Shown here piece after piece: positions 46,733 to 55,581 of a stretch of 64,000 nucleotides of DNA (position 1 is its first letter; each line of letters starts with the position of its first letter). The notes under the pieces are model-generated. The model searched no databases and had not been told where the DNA came from. It saw nothing but the letters and a program-made list of their open reading frames with translations. The stretch is from Roseovarius sp. EL26 (GTDB lineage Bacteria > Pseudomonadota > Alphaproteobacteria > Rhodobacterales > Rhodobacteraceae). The stretch is from positions 310,115-374,114 of the forward strand of contig NZ_OUMZ01000007.1 in assembly GCF_900327775.1 (NCBI RefSeq). Direction: 5' to 3'. The position numbers and the translations under genes are program-made.

Positions 46733-47530
46733 ATGAAACGACTATTTGGGAATCTATTCGCTGGGGCTGCTTTGACCGCAAGCCTTTCAATGGCCGCACC
46801 CGCACAGGCCGATTTTTCGCAAACGGAAATTCAGTTGCACTATGGCGACGAATACAAGATGGGACGCAACGCCAACTTCCCAACTTTTGACAACACCACA
46901 TCACGCCAGACAATCACGTTGGAACATTTTTCCACCAATGCCATTGGCGATTTGTTCTTCTTTGTCGACTTCTTTCAGGACAACGACAAGCTGCCAAATA
47001 ACTCTGGCCGCAAAAGTGACCAATATGGCGAGATCTATTACCACCTACATGGCAGTCAACTTGGCCTTGATTTCGGTGATTCCAGCCCGATCAGCGGGTT
47101 GGATTTTGGTGGTGGTTTGAACCAGGGCACTGATTTTTCCGTGGCGCTAGCTGGTCCACGTCTGAACTTTGACGTAAAAGGCTTTCGGGTTCTGAGCCTT
47201 GGTGTCTACGCATACAACAACTTCGTCGACCCGTTTAGCCGTAGTCTGGACACTACGTATCAAGCGACAATCGTCTGGGACTATCCGTTTGAGCTGGGCA
47301 AGCAGAAGTTTCTTGCCAAAGGTTTTGTCGACTTCATCGGTGATCAAGGTTCCAATGTTGAAGAGCAGATTGTGTTCTCGCCCCAGTTTCGCTGGGACCT
47401 TGGCAATGCTGTCGGTATGAATGAAAACAAGCTACACTTGGGTGCCGAATACACGCACTTCAACAACAAGTTTGGCGTACGCGGTGTGGATGAAAACTCC
47501 TACAGCCTGTTCTTGGGATTCAAGTTTTAA
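46733..47530 (+). CDS. Tsx/OmpK-family outer membrane channel
   Basis: A 265-residue beta-barrel protein. The signal peptide ends at AAPAQA and the chain finishes with FLGFKF, an outer-membrane insertion signal ending in Phe. FSQTEIQLHYGDEYKMG, ITLEHFSTNAIGDLFFFVDF and LHLGAEYTHFNNKFG are the Tsx/OmpK pattern. Tsx passes nucleosides. A GAGGGA ribosome site precedes the start, and a terminator follows. Confidence 0.88.
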   Translation: MKRLFGNLFAGAALTASLSMAAPAQADFSQTEIQLHYGDEYKMGRNANFPTFDNTTSRQTITLEHFSTNAIGDLFFFVDFFQDNDKLPNNSGRKSDQYGEIYYHLHGSQLGLDFGDSSPISGLDFGGGLNQGTDFSVALAGPRLNFDVKGFRVLSLGVYAYNNFVDPFSRSLDTTYQATIVWDYPFELGKQKFLAKGFVDFIGDQGSNVEEQIVFSPQFRWDLGNAVGMNENKLHLGAEYTHFNNKFGVRGVDENSYSLFLGFKF

Positions 47531-47555
47531 GGCACCCAGTAGATTGCGAATATGG

Positions 47556-47580
47556 AAAGGCGGGGTAACCCGCCTTTTTT
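47556..47580 (+). terminator. rho-independent terminator after the Tsx-like gene
   Basis: GGCGGG (47559-47564), loop GTAA, CCCGCC (47569-47574), then six T. Three further A-T pairs extend the stem. Confidence 0.92.
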
Positions 47581-47640
47581 GCCTGGTAATAGTAGATTGA
47601 AAGCCCATCCTAAGTCGCGAATTGGTGGTTTTTGAATGTG

Positions 47641-47729
47641 CGCCTGCGGCGCGATTCATATCTCGCTGTCGGCCTTTGGCCTCCGCCTCTGGCGGAGATA
47701 GTTGGGGGCAGATGAAGGGGGCAGATGAA
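47641..47729. repeat. short hairpins and a 13-bp tandem duplication
   Basis: CTCCGCC-TCT-GGCGGAG forms a perfect 7-bp hairpin at 47681-47697, and GGCC-TTT-GGCC precedes it. At 47704-47729 the unit GGGGGCAGATGAA is present twice in tandem. The stretch lies between the convergent porin and AlkD genes and may act in termination or be REP-like. Confidence 0.5.
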
Positions 47730-47768
47730 GGGGGGACCTTTGCTGATAGGTAAGGTCGTTTCCTTGAT

Positions 47769-48449
47769 TTACTCACCCAAATACTTCTCAGCCTCTTTGC
47801 GGGCAAAGCGTTTCATGTGTTTGCCATTCTCATTCATGAAGGCGCGAGTGCGATCGGGGGCGTGTTTCGACAGGTCACGCAGCCACCAGGCGACAGATTT
47901 TTGGATGAACCACTCGGGATCCTGCACGTAAGTCGCGGCCCAGCCCAGAACGCGCTCGCGGATTTCCAGCTCAACCGGTTTGGGGTTGTTGGATTTGGTG
48001 AAAGGCAGGGTGATGACCATGGCAGCGCGGCGGGTCCAGTGGTTATCGGATTTGGTCCATGCCTCGACCTGATCAATTCGGCTGGGGGCGGCGATCAGGC
48101 GTTTTTGTCCGGCTGTCATGGCGTGATCTGCGATGGCCCAGCTGTCGAGATCAGGCAGCCAGGAGGTGATCAAATCCCAAGCGGCTTGGTCAGGGTTGAT
48201 ACGGGCCTGGGTGAGCAGTTTGGCGGCGGCAACGCGGCCTTCGAACACGTTTGATTGCCATAGACCATCAGCCAGCGCGATGCGATCCTCAAGGCTCAGG
48301 CTTTGACGCCATTCCTTGGTCAGATCGTTGAGGACCGGGTTGGTTACGCCAAGGTATGTGCGTGGCACTTTGTGATAGTCAGCCATGCCCTCGGCGCGAC
48401 CGGGTTCGGCTTGGGCTTTGAGTGTCTCAATCGCGTGTTCTGGGGTCAT
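47769..48449 (-). CDS. DNA alkylation repair protein, AlkD-like
   Basis: A 226-residue all-helical HEAT-like repeat protein of the AlkD family, which removes bulky or cationic alkylated bases. LGVTNPVLNDLTKEWRQSL, DSWAIADHAM and DNHWTRRAAMVITLPFTK are family segments, with the DxW aspartate and the aromatic/basic DNA-contacting residues visible. It overlaps the upstream oxidase-fold gene by four bases (ATGA). Confidence 0.9.
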   Translation of the reverse strand: MTPEHAIETLKAQAEPGRAEGMADYHKVPRTYLGVTNPVLNDLTKEWRQSLSLEDRIALADGLWQSNVFEGRVAAAKLLTQARINPDQAAWDLITSWLPDLDSWAIADHAMTAGQKRLIAAPSRIDQVEAWTKSDNHWTRRAAMVITLPFTKSNNPKPVELEIRERVLGWAATYVQDPEWFIQKSVAWWLRDLSKHAPDRTRAFMNENGKHMKRFARKEAEKYLGE

Positions 48450-48991
48450 TTGTCTTCAAATCCTGTGGGAAAGCCGTCGAGCGTTTGTGCGTTACGCTCG
48501 GACCAGTAGGTGCGAATGGCGTCTTCGCCCTTGTCATCGGCCCAGTGTTTCAATGTGTCGCGGTCGCCGGCGTGTTCAAAGAACGGCACGGCATAACCGC
48601 AGGAGGTTTGCACCATATTGATGTGCATATCGTAGATCTGCCGCATGCCCAGCTGGGGAGGGAAATGGGCAGAGAGTTCATTCCAGTCGGCATCGCCTTC
48701 GCGGATGGTCTTAGCCGTGCCATAGGTGCGCATGATCATCGGTTGTTTGGTGAACGAGCACCACATCAAGGTCATTCTGTCATTTAGCGCAAGATGACCA
48801 GCGGTTTCATTACCGCTGCCGGTGAAGTTTCGCCAGATGATGCGATTGGGCCCCAGCACGCGCAGGCTGTCCATGCCTTTTGGTGAGATGTTGACCTTGC
48901 CCTCTGGGGCGGCAGTGCCGGTGAAAAACATATGCTGTTTTTCGATGAAGGCGATCTGGCGTTCGTCCAGTGCGTCAAATTGTTTGCCCAT
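48446..48991 (-). CDS. pyridoxamine 5'-phosphate oxidase-fold protein
   Basis: A 181-residue split-barrel flavoprotein of the PNPOx-like family. FFTGTAAPEGKVNISPKGMDS, IIWRNFTGSGNETAGHLAL and RMTLMWCSF form the flavin-binding barrel. It lacks the PLP-specific C-terminus, so it is probably not a true PdxH. The substrate is unknown. It lies between glmS and alkD-like on the same strand, with four bases separating it from glmS. Confidence 0.88.
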   Translation of the reverse strand: MGKQFDALDERQIAFIEKQHMFFTGTAAPEGKVNISPKGMDSLRVLGPNRIIWRNFTGSGNETAGHLALNDRMTLMWCSFTKQPMIMRTYGTAKTIREGDADWNELSAHFPPQLGMRQIYDMHINMVQTSCGYAVPFFEHAGDRDTLKHWADDKGEDAIRTYWSERNAQTLDGFPTGFEDK

Positions 48992-48994
48992 GTT

Positions 48995-50818
48995 TTATTC
49001 GACCGTCACGGATTTGGCGAGGTTGCGCGGCTGATCCACATCAGTGCCTTTGGCGACAGCGGTATGATAGGCCAATAGTTGCGCGGGCAGGGCATAGAGG
49101 ATCGGGGTCAGAATTGGGTCGATCTCGGGCATGATCAGAGATTGCCAGACGCCTTCGCCGGCCTCACTTGCACCGTCGCGGTCGGTGATCAACAGAACCT
49201 TCCCACCACGTGCCATGACCTCTTGCATGTTAGACACGGTCTTGTCGAACAGCTGGTCCTTGGGGGCCATGACGACAACGGGCATCTTTTTGTCGATGAG
49301 CGCGATCGGGCCGTGTTTGAGTTCGCCTGACGCATAGGCTTCAGCGTGTATATAGCTGATTTCTTTGAGTTTCAACGCGCCTTCATAGGCCAGCGGGAAC
49401 ATTAACCCACGGCCCAAAAACAGTGCGCTGTCAGATTCCGCCAACAGACGTGTGGCTGATTGAAAGGTCTGGTCTGCCTCAAGCACCTGATTGATTGCGC
49501 CGGGCACGCCACGCAACAGCGATAGCTTGTCGGCAAGGTCGTCCGAGCTGATTCGGCCTTTGGCCTCGGCGGCTTTGAGGGCGAGCAACAGCAGCACGGT
49601 CAGCTGACAGGTGAAGGCCTTGGTCGAGGCGACGCCAATCTCTGCGCCAGCATGAATTGGAAAGACGATGTTGCTTTCACGTGCAATCGAGCTTTCTGGA
49701 ACGTTGACCACTGACAAGATGCTGTCAGCGCGGCCTTCGCAATAGCGCAGAGCGGCCAGTGTGTCGGCGGTTTCGCCCGATTGGCTGACAAACAGTGCGG
49801 CGGTGCGGGCGGGGATGGGCGGTTCGCGGTAGCGGAATTCAGAGGCGATATCGACCTCAACCGGAATGCCGGCCAGCTGTTCGAACCAGTATTTTGCAGT
49901 CAGGCAGGCGTAAAACGCCGTGCCGCAGGCCACCATTGTCAGGCGGTCGATTTTGCCAAAGTCAATGCCGTCATCTGGTAGGGTGATGTTTTGGCCATCC
50001 TGGCTTAGGTAGGCTTGTAGCAATTCGCTGATCACCATCGGCTGTTCGGCGATTTCCTTGGCCATGAAATGTTTGTGACCGGCCTTGTCGACACGGGTAT
50101 TGTCGATACGGACGGTTTTGATGGGGCGGTTGGCCAGTTCACCGTTGATATCAATAATCTTTAGATTGGTGCGGGTGATGACAGCGCAGTCACCTTCCTC
50201 GAGGTATGTGATCCGATTGGTGACAGGCGACAATGCGATAGCGTCAGAGCCCACGAACATTTCACCATCGCCATGACCGACCGCCAGAGGGCTGCCTTTG
50301 CGGGCGGCTATCAGTAGGTCCTCTTCACCGTCAAACAGGAAACACAGCGCATAAGCTCCCTCTAGCCGGGACAAGGTTTCTTTGACAGCGTCTTCAGCAG
50401 ATGATCCCTGATCCATGAAATGTTTGGTCAAAAGAGCAACGGTTTCAGTATCAGTATCTGTTTCATGGCCGATGCCGTTGCTGGCGAGCTCTGTACGCAG
50501 GTCGCGGTAGTTTTCAATAATGCCGTTATGGACAACCGCAACAGAGCCTGCGCGGTGCGGGTGAGTGTTGGACAGGTTCGCCGCACCGTGTGTGGCCCAA
50601 CGGGTGTGACCGATGCCAGCTTTGCCTGCGAGAGGTTCATGAACCAGAAGGTCCGAGAGATTGACCAGTTTGCCTACGGCACGGCGGCGGTCTAACTTGC
50701 CGTTGTTGACCGTAGCGATGCCGGCGCTGTCGTAGCCGCGATATTCAAGCAGTTTCAGAGATTCGACCAGTATGGGCGCGGCTTCGTGATTTCCGAGTAC
50801 TCCAACAATTCCACACAT
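48995..50818 (-). CDS. glmS: glutamine-fructose-6-phosphate aminotransferase (isomerizing)
   Basis: A 607-residue enzyme that makes glucosamine-6-phosphate for peptidoglycan and LPS. The N-terminal glutaminase domain starts MCGIVGVLG with the nucleophile Cys2 and contains HTRWATHGAANLSNTHPHRA. Two SIS domains follow (LFVSQSGETADTLAALRY). The C-terminus ends in NLAKSVTVE, the family signature. The ATG overlaps the glmU stop by one base, so the two steps of UDP-GlcNAc synthesis are coupled. Confidence 0.97.
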   Translation of the reverse strand: MCGIVGVLGNHEAAPILVESLKLLEYRGYDSAGIATVNNGKLDRRRAVGKLVNLSDLLVHEPLAGKAGIGHTRWATHGAANLSNTHPHRAGSVAVVHNGIIENYRDLRTELASNGIGHETDTDTETVALLTKHFMDQGSSAEDAVKETLSRLEGAYALCFLFDGEEDLLIAARKGSPLAVGHGDGEMFVGSDAIALSPVTNRITYLEEGDCAVITRTNLKIIDINGELANRPIKTVRIDNTRVDKAGHKHFMAKEIAEQPMVISELLQAYLSQDGQNITLPDDGIDFGKIDRLTMVACGTAFYACLTAKYWFEQLAGIPVEVDIASEFRYREPPIPARTAALFVSQSGETADTLAALRYCEGRADSILSVVNVPESSIARESNIVFPIHAGAEIGVASTKAFTCQLTVLLLLALKAAEAKGRISSDDLADKLSLLRGVPGAINQVLEADQTFQSATRLLAESDSALFLGRGLMFPLAYEGALKLKEISYIHAEAYASGELKHGPIALIDKKMPVVVMAPKDQLFDKTVSNMQEVMARGGKVLLITDRDGASEAGEGVWQSLIMPEIDPILTPILYALPAQLLAYHTAVAKGTDVDQPRNLAKSVTVE

Positions 50819-52167
50819 TACTTGGCCTCTTTTTTCTTTTTCTTGGCTTTTAGCATCTCAACCAGTTTGCGTGCCATGCCGGGTTTGGTTTCTTGCCGGG
50901 CGCGGGCAAGGGCCAGAGCGCCGTCGGGCACGTTTGACGTGATGACCGAGCCGGAACCGGTCATTGCATCATCGCCCAGTGAAACGGGTGCGACAAGCAT
51001 AGTATTGGAGCCGACAAACACGCGATTACCGATCTCGGTTCGGTGTTTCATGACGCCGTCGTAGTTGCAGGTGATGGTTCCTGCGCCGATATTGCTGGCC
51101 TCGCCAATACTGGCGTCTCCGATGTAGCTGAGGTGGTTGACCTTGCTGCCTTCACCGATGGTGGCGTTCTTGACCTCGACAAAGTTACCGATGTGGGTGT
51201 CTTCGGCCAGCTCGGCACCGGGGCGCAGGCGGGCGTAGGGGCCAACGATAGCGCCACGCGAGACATGAGCACCTTCAAAATGGCTGAAGGCGCGCAGGCG
51301 GGCGCCTGATTCCACTGTCACGCCGGGGCCGAAGATGACATTCGGTTCGATGATTGTGTCTCGGCCAACATGGGTGTCATGGGCGAAGTGCACGGTTTCG
51401 GGCGCGTGCATGGTGATGCCGTTTTCCAGCGCTTCATTGCGGGCGGCGGTCTGAAAGGCGGCTTCGGCCTGAGCGAGCTCCGCGCGGGAGTTGATGCCCA
51501 TGGTTTCAGATTCATCACATGCGACGGCCGTGGCCGAGAGCCCCTTAGCGCGGGCGATGCCGATTATATCGGTCAGGTAGTATTCTTCGGCCGCGTTGTT
51601 GTTTTTGACCTCACTAATCAGATCGAACAACAGTTTGGCCGGGGCGGCGATGACGCCGCTGTTGCAAAAATTAATGGCGCGCTCTTGTTCAGACGCGTCC
51701 TTGAATTCGACGATGCGTTCCAGCGTGTCACCCTGCATGACAAGGCGACCATAGCGACCGGGATCTTTCGCCTCGAACCCCAGCACAACAACGTCATGCT
51801 GTGCGCGAGCCTTGGTCATTTGCTCGAGCGTTTCTGGGCGAATGAACGGTGTATCGCCGTAAAGAACAATGGCGTCACCCTCAAACCCATCAAGGTGCGA
51901 GCCAGCTTGTGCGACAGCATGGGCTGTTCCGAGTTGCTCACTTTGATGCGCAATCAGGGCTGTTTCGTCCCACTCCAGTGCGGCGCGCTCAACCTGATCG
52001 GCACCGTGGCCTGCGACCACAACGATTTTCTCGGGTTCCAACACCTGACCGGCCTTCATCGCATGGACCAGCATTGGGGCATGGGCGATTTGGTGTAGCA
52101 CCTTGGGCAGGTCGGATTTCATACGGGTGCCTTGACCTGCTGCCAAAATAATCAGTGCTGTGTTCAT
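50818..52167 (-). CDS. glmU: bifunctional GlcN-1-P acetyltransferase / GlcNAc-1-P uridyltransferase
   Basis: A 449-residue enzyme with two activities. The N-terminal uridyltransferase domain has LAAGQGTRMKSDLPKVLH. The C-terminal left-handed beta-helix has hexapeptide repeats (ARLRPGAELAEDTHIGNFVE, KNATIGEGSKVNHLSYIGDA). UDP-GlcNAc is the product. It precedes glmS with a one-base overlap. A Lys/Ala-rich tail closes the protein. Confidence 0.97.
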   Translation of the reverse strand: MNTALIILAAGQGTRMKSDLPKVLHQIAHAPMLVHAMKAGQVLEPEKIVVVAGHGADQVERAALEWDETALIAHQSEQLGTAHAVAQAGSHLDGFEGDAIVLYGDTPFIRPETLEQMTKARAQHDVVVLGFEAKDPGRYGRLVMQGDTLERIVEFKDASEQERAINFCNSGVIAAPAKLLFDLISEVKNNNAAEEYYLTDIIGIARAKGLSATAVACDESETMGINSRAELAQAEAAFQTAARNEALENGITMHAPETVHFAHDTHVGRDTIIEPNVIFGPGVTVESGARLRAFSHFEGAHVSRGAIVGPYARLRPGAELAEDTHIGNFVEVKNATIGEGSKVNHLSYIGDASIGEASNIGAGTITCNYDGVMKHRTEIGNRVFVGSNTMLVAPVSLGDDAMTGSGSVITSNVPDGALALARARQETKPGMARKLVEMLKAKKKKKEAK

Positions 52168-52320
52168 GCGAATTCTCTTTGTCTTTTCGATCTGCCCGTT
52201 TTATCCGGTTATAAGGGCGGCGCAAGTCGATGAGCGATCAAAGTTGATTGCGACATGTGACAGTTGTTGGCGTGGATGCGCGGATGTTCGCCCGAAAGAG
52301 ACTTGGAAGGTAGGGTAAAG

Positions 52321-52986
52321 ATGCGCACGGTAGTATTTGATCTGGATGGAACTTTGGCAGATACCAGCGGTGATTTGATCGCGGCGGCCAATGCCTGCTT
52401 TCGAGCGATGGGTGAGGGGAACCAGCTGGAGGCTAGTCAGGATGCAGGCACTGCGTTGCGCGGGGGGCGAGCGATGCTGCAACTGGGGTTGAGCCGTCTG
52501 GGTCGCGGTGATGATGTGGCTGAGATTGACCGTCAGTACCCTTTGTTGCTTGAACATTACGCGCAGGCGATTGATCACCACACGGTGTTTTACCCGGGCG
52601 CGATTGAGGCGGTGAAAGTCTTGCGCGACAATGGATATAAGGTAGCCGTGTGTACCAACAAGCCAGAACATCTGGCGCGGATACTGTTAGAGAACCTTGA
52701 GGTTCTTGGTCATTTTGATGCTCTGATTGGGGCGGATACCTTGCCAGTGCGTAAACCAGACCCGAGCCCCTATTATGCGGCGGTGGAGCGCTCGGGCGGG
52801 GATGTCGCCAAAAGCGTGATGATTGGCGATACAAAAACCGACCATGATACTGCGCGGGCGGCGGGTGTGGCCTCAGTTTTGGTGACATTTGGGCCGGGGG
52901 CGTTTGATGTGTCGTCGCTGGGCCCGGATGCGTTACTATCGCATTTTGATGATCTTCATGGTGTTGTGGTTGAATTGATCGGCTGA
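52321..52986 (+). CDS. gph: phosphoglycolate phosphatase (HAD family)
   Basis: A 221-residue HAD phosphatase. VVFDLDGTLADTSGDLIAAA holds the nucleophile Asp. VAVCTNKPEHLA is motif II; VRKPDPSPYYAAVERSGG holds the motif III Lys; and VMIGDTKTDHDTARAAG is motif IV. It dephosphorylates 2-phosphoglycolate. The start at 52321 has GGAAGGTAGGG upstream; an earlier ATG at 52264 is not needed. It diverges from glmU. Confidence 0.93.
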   Translation: MRTVVFDLDGTLADTSGDLIAAANACFRAMGEGNQLEASQDAGTALRGGRAMLQLGLSRLGRGDDVAEIDRQYPLLLEHYAQAIDHHTVFYPGAIEAVKVLRDNGYKVAVCTNKPEHLARILLENLEVLGHFDALIGADTLPVRKPDPSPYYAAVERSGGDVAKSVMIGDTKTDHDTARAAGVASVLVTFGPGAFDVSSLGPDALLSHFDDLHGVVVELIG

Positions 52987-53120
52987 ACCAGTGTTCTGAT
53001 CATTTCAAAATTTGACATTGCTTCAGAGCGGCTTCGGGAAGTCTGAAAAGCGCTGGGATTGCATTGAAATTTTGCGCCCCGGCATTGACGACGGCGGATG
53101 GCGTTGCCACAACACGTAGC

Positions 53121-54314
53121 ATGACAGAGATATTTACCGGCAGTTTCACCCAGCAAGAACCCATCTCTCCGGAGGCAATTGCCGCCGCAGTCGAGGTGAT
53201 GCAGAGCGGTCGTCTGCACCGCTATAACCTTTCACCTGACGAAGTTGGGGAAACCGGTCTGCTGGAGCAGGAGTTTGCCGCCTACGTTGGGGCGAAATAC
53301 GCGCTGGCGGTGGCCTCTGGCGGCTATGCGTTGGCGACGGCCTTGCGGGCCATTGGGGTAAAGCCCGGCGAGAAGGTCCTGACCAATGCCTTTACACTGG
53401 CCCCGGTGCCCGGAGCTATTGCCAGCATGGGCGGTGTGCCGGTGTTTGTCGGTGTGACTGAAGATCTGACGATTGATCTGGAAGATCTGGCCGCCAAAGT
53501 GAGCCAAGCCAAGGTGCTGATGCTCAGCCATATGCGCGGGCATCTGTGCGACATGGACCGGTTGATGGAGATCTGCAATGCCGCCGGTGTGACCGTGGTT
53601 GAGGATTGTGCCCACACCATGGGGGGCAGCTGGAATGGCGTGCCATCAGGTCGCCATGGGCTAATCGGGTGTTATTCAACGCAGACCTACAAGCATATGA
53701 ACTCGGGCGAGGGTGGGCTGTTTGTCACTGACGATGATGAAGTCATGGCACGGGCATTGATCCTGTCGGGATCGTATATGCTTTATGGCCGCAATGGGAC
53801 TGTGCCACCGGCCGAGGTGATGGAACGCGTGAAATACGACACGCCGAATGTGTCGGGCCGGATGGATCATCTGCGCGCGGCGATCTTACGGCCGCAACTG
53901 GCCAATTTGGCTGCGAAATGTGCGACGTGGAATGCGCGCTATGATGTGGTGGAAGCCGAGTTGCGGGGTACACCCGGTCTGGCCATCGTGGAGCGGCCAG
54001 AACAAGAGATCTATGTCGGATCGTCCATTCAGTTTTTGCTGCTGGATTGGTCAGATGTGGCGATTGCCGATGTGATTGATCGCTGCCTGCAGCGCGGGGT
54101 CGAGTTGAAGTGGTTTGGCGGGGCAGAACCCACCGGATTTACCAGCCGCTATGATAGTTGGCGTTATGCGCCGTCTGAACGGATGCCGGCCAGTGACCGC
54201 GTGTTGAAGGGCATTGTCGATATGCGCCTGCCGCTGACTTTCAGTGTTGAAGATTGCGGATTAATTGCGCGGATCATTAGATCAGAGGTAAGTGCCGTCT
54301 ATCAGGCAATGTGA
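53121..54314 (+). CDS. DegT/DnrJ/EryC1/StrS-family aminotransferase
   Basis: A 397-residue PLP enzyme of the sugar-aminotransferase type. GKYALAVASGG-like residues (GAKYALAVASGGYALATAL) bind PLP phosphate. VVEDCAHTMGG has the PLP-contacting Asp, and the Schiff-base Lys is in YSTQTYKHMNSGEGG. Such enzymes transaminate nucleotide-linked keto sugars, but the gene is not in a sugar cluster here. The start at 53121 (MTEIFTG) is the most plausible; the ribosome site is weak. A further in-frame ATG at 53064 exists. Confidence 0.88.
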   Translation: MTEIFTGSFTQQEPISPEAIAAAVEVMQSGRLHRYNLSPDEVGETGLLEQEFAAYVGAKYALAVASGGYALATALRAIGVKPGEKVLTNAFTLAPVPGAIASMGGVPVFVGVTEDLTIDLEDLAAKVSQAKVLMLSHMRGHLCDMDRLMEICNAAGVTVVEDCAHTMGGSWNGVPSGRHGLIGCYSTQTYKHMNSGEGGLFVTDDDEVMARALILSGSYMLYGRNGTVPPAEVMERVKYDTPNVSGRMDHLRAAILRPQLANLAAKCATWNARYDVVEAELRGTPGLAIVERPEQEIYVGSSIQFLLLDWSDVAIADVIDRCLQRGVELKWFGGAEPTGFTSRYDSWRYAPSERMPASDRVLKGIVDMRLPLTFSVEDCGLIARIIRSEVSAVYQAM

Positions 54315-54356
54315 GCTGTGCCATCCCTATTAATGTTTTCTTGCGGACAGGTTGTG

Positions 54357-54400
54357 TTGACCTGATGAAAGATTTTGCCCTATAAATGAACAAGTGTTCA
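54357..54400 (+). promoter_or_regulatory. promoter and overlapping operator of the leucine-degradation operon
   Basis: TTGACC at 54357-54362 and TATAAA at 54381-54386 are spaced by 18 bases and read as sigma-70-type -35 and -10 elements. Immediately downstream, TGAACA-AG-TGTTCA (54387-54400) is an inverted repeat with perfect 6-bp arms, overlapping the expected transcription start. That is the usual place for a TetR-family repressor of acyl-CoA catabolism. The ivd start follows 20 bases later. Confidence 0.6.
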
Positions 54401-54419
54401 ATAATGGCGAGGCGGGTTC

Positions 54420-55577
54420 ATGTTCAATGCGGTAATGCGGTTCGACCTGGGGGAAGATGTCGGTGCCCTGCGCGATGTAGTGCATCGCTGGGCGCAGGAG
54501 CGTGTGAAGCCCTTGGCGGCGCAGATTGACCAGAGCAATGCGTTTCCGAATGAGTTGTGGCGTGAGATGGGCGACTTGGGCTTGCTGGGGATCACTGTAC
54601 CCGAGGAATACGGTGGCGCGGGTATGGGCTATCTGGCGCATGTGGTCGCGGTGGAAGAGATCGCTCGGACCTCAGCTTCGGTTTCGTTATCCTATGGCGC
54701 ACATTCCAACCTGTGCGTGAACCAGATTAAGCTGAATGGAACAGACGCGCAAAAGGCCAAGTATCTGCCGGGATTGGTATCTGGTGAGCATGTCGGTGCG
54801 CTGGCAATGTCGGAAAGCGGCGCAGGCAGCGACGTGGTGTCGATGTCCTTGCGGGCGGAAAAGCGCAATGATCATTACCGGCTGAACGGACATAAATATT
54901 GGATCACTAATGGGCCGGATGCTGAAACGCTGGTGGTTTATGCCAAGACAGATCCTGAGGCTGGATCCAAAGGCATCACGGCATTTTTGATTGAAAAATC
55001 CATGGCGGGGTTTTCCACCAGCCCGCATTTTGACAAGCTGGGTATGCGTGGTTCAAACACCGCCGAGTTGATTTTTGACGACGTGCAGGTGCCGTTTGAA
55101 AACGTGCTGGGCGAAGAGGGCAAGGGCGTGCGCGTACTGATGTCGGGCCTTGACTACGAGCGCGTGGTGCTGGCCGGGATCGGCACCGGGATCATGGCCG
55201 CCTGTCTGGACGAGGTCATGCCTTATCTTGCGGAGCGCAAGCAGTTTGGCCAACCGATTGGGAATTTTCAGCTGATGCAGGGCAAGATCGCCGATATGTA
55301 TACGGCGATGAATTCGGCGCGGGCCTATGTCTATGAGGTCGCCAAGGCCTGTGACCGCGGTGATGTGACCCGGCAAGATGCGGCGGCCTGTTGTCTGTAT
55401 TCATCTGAGCAGGCCATGGTGCAAGCGCATCAGGCCGTGCAGGCGCTGGGCGGGGCTGGTTTCTTGAGTGACGCCCCTGTCGCGCGGCTGTTCCGCGATG
55501 CCAAGCTGATGGAGATCGGGGCAGGCACCTCGGAAATTCGCCGCATGCTGGTGGGGCGTGAGATGATGGGGCGATGA
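54420..55577 (+). CDS. ivd: isovaleryl-CoA dehydrogenase
   Basis: A 385-residue acyl-CoA dehydrogenase, first gene of the leucine-degradation operon. The family segments are [52 protein letters not shown] and the C-terminal [17 protein letters not shown] Glu in [16 protein letters not shown] lies in the position that serves as catalytic base in isovaleryl-CoA dehydrogenases, rather than at the C-terminal position of other acyl-CoA dehydrogenases. It oxidises isovaleryl-CoA to 3-methylcrotonyl-CoA and passes electrons to ETF. Confidence 0.93.
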   Translation: MFNAVMRFDLGEDVGALRDVVHRWAQERVKPLAAQIDQSNAFPNELWREMGDLGLLGITVPEEYGGAGMGYLAHVVAVEEIARTSASVSLSYGAHSNLCVNQIKLNGTDAQKAKYLPGLVSGEHVGALAMSESGAGSDVVSMSLRAEKRNDHYRLNGHKYWITNGPDAETLVVYAKTDPEAGSKGITAFLIEKSMAGFSTSPHFDKLGMRGSNTAELIFDDVQVPFENVLGEEGKGVRVLMSGLDYERVVLAGIGTGIMAACLDEVMPYLAERKQFGQPIGNFQLMQGKIADMYTAMNSARAYVYEVAKACDRGDVTRQDAAACCLYSSEQAMVQAHQAVQALGGAGFLSDAPVARLFRDAKLMEIGAGTSEIRRMLVGREMMGR

Positions 55578-55581
55578 GTTA

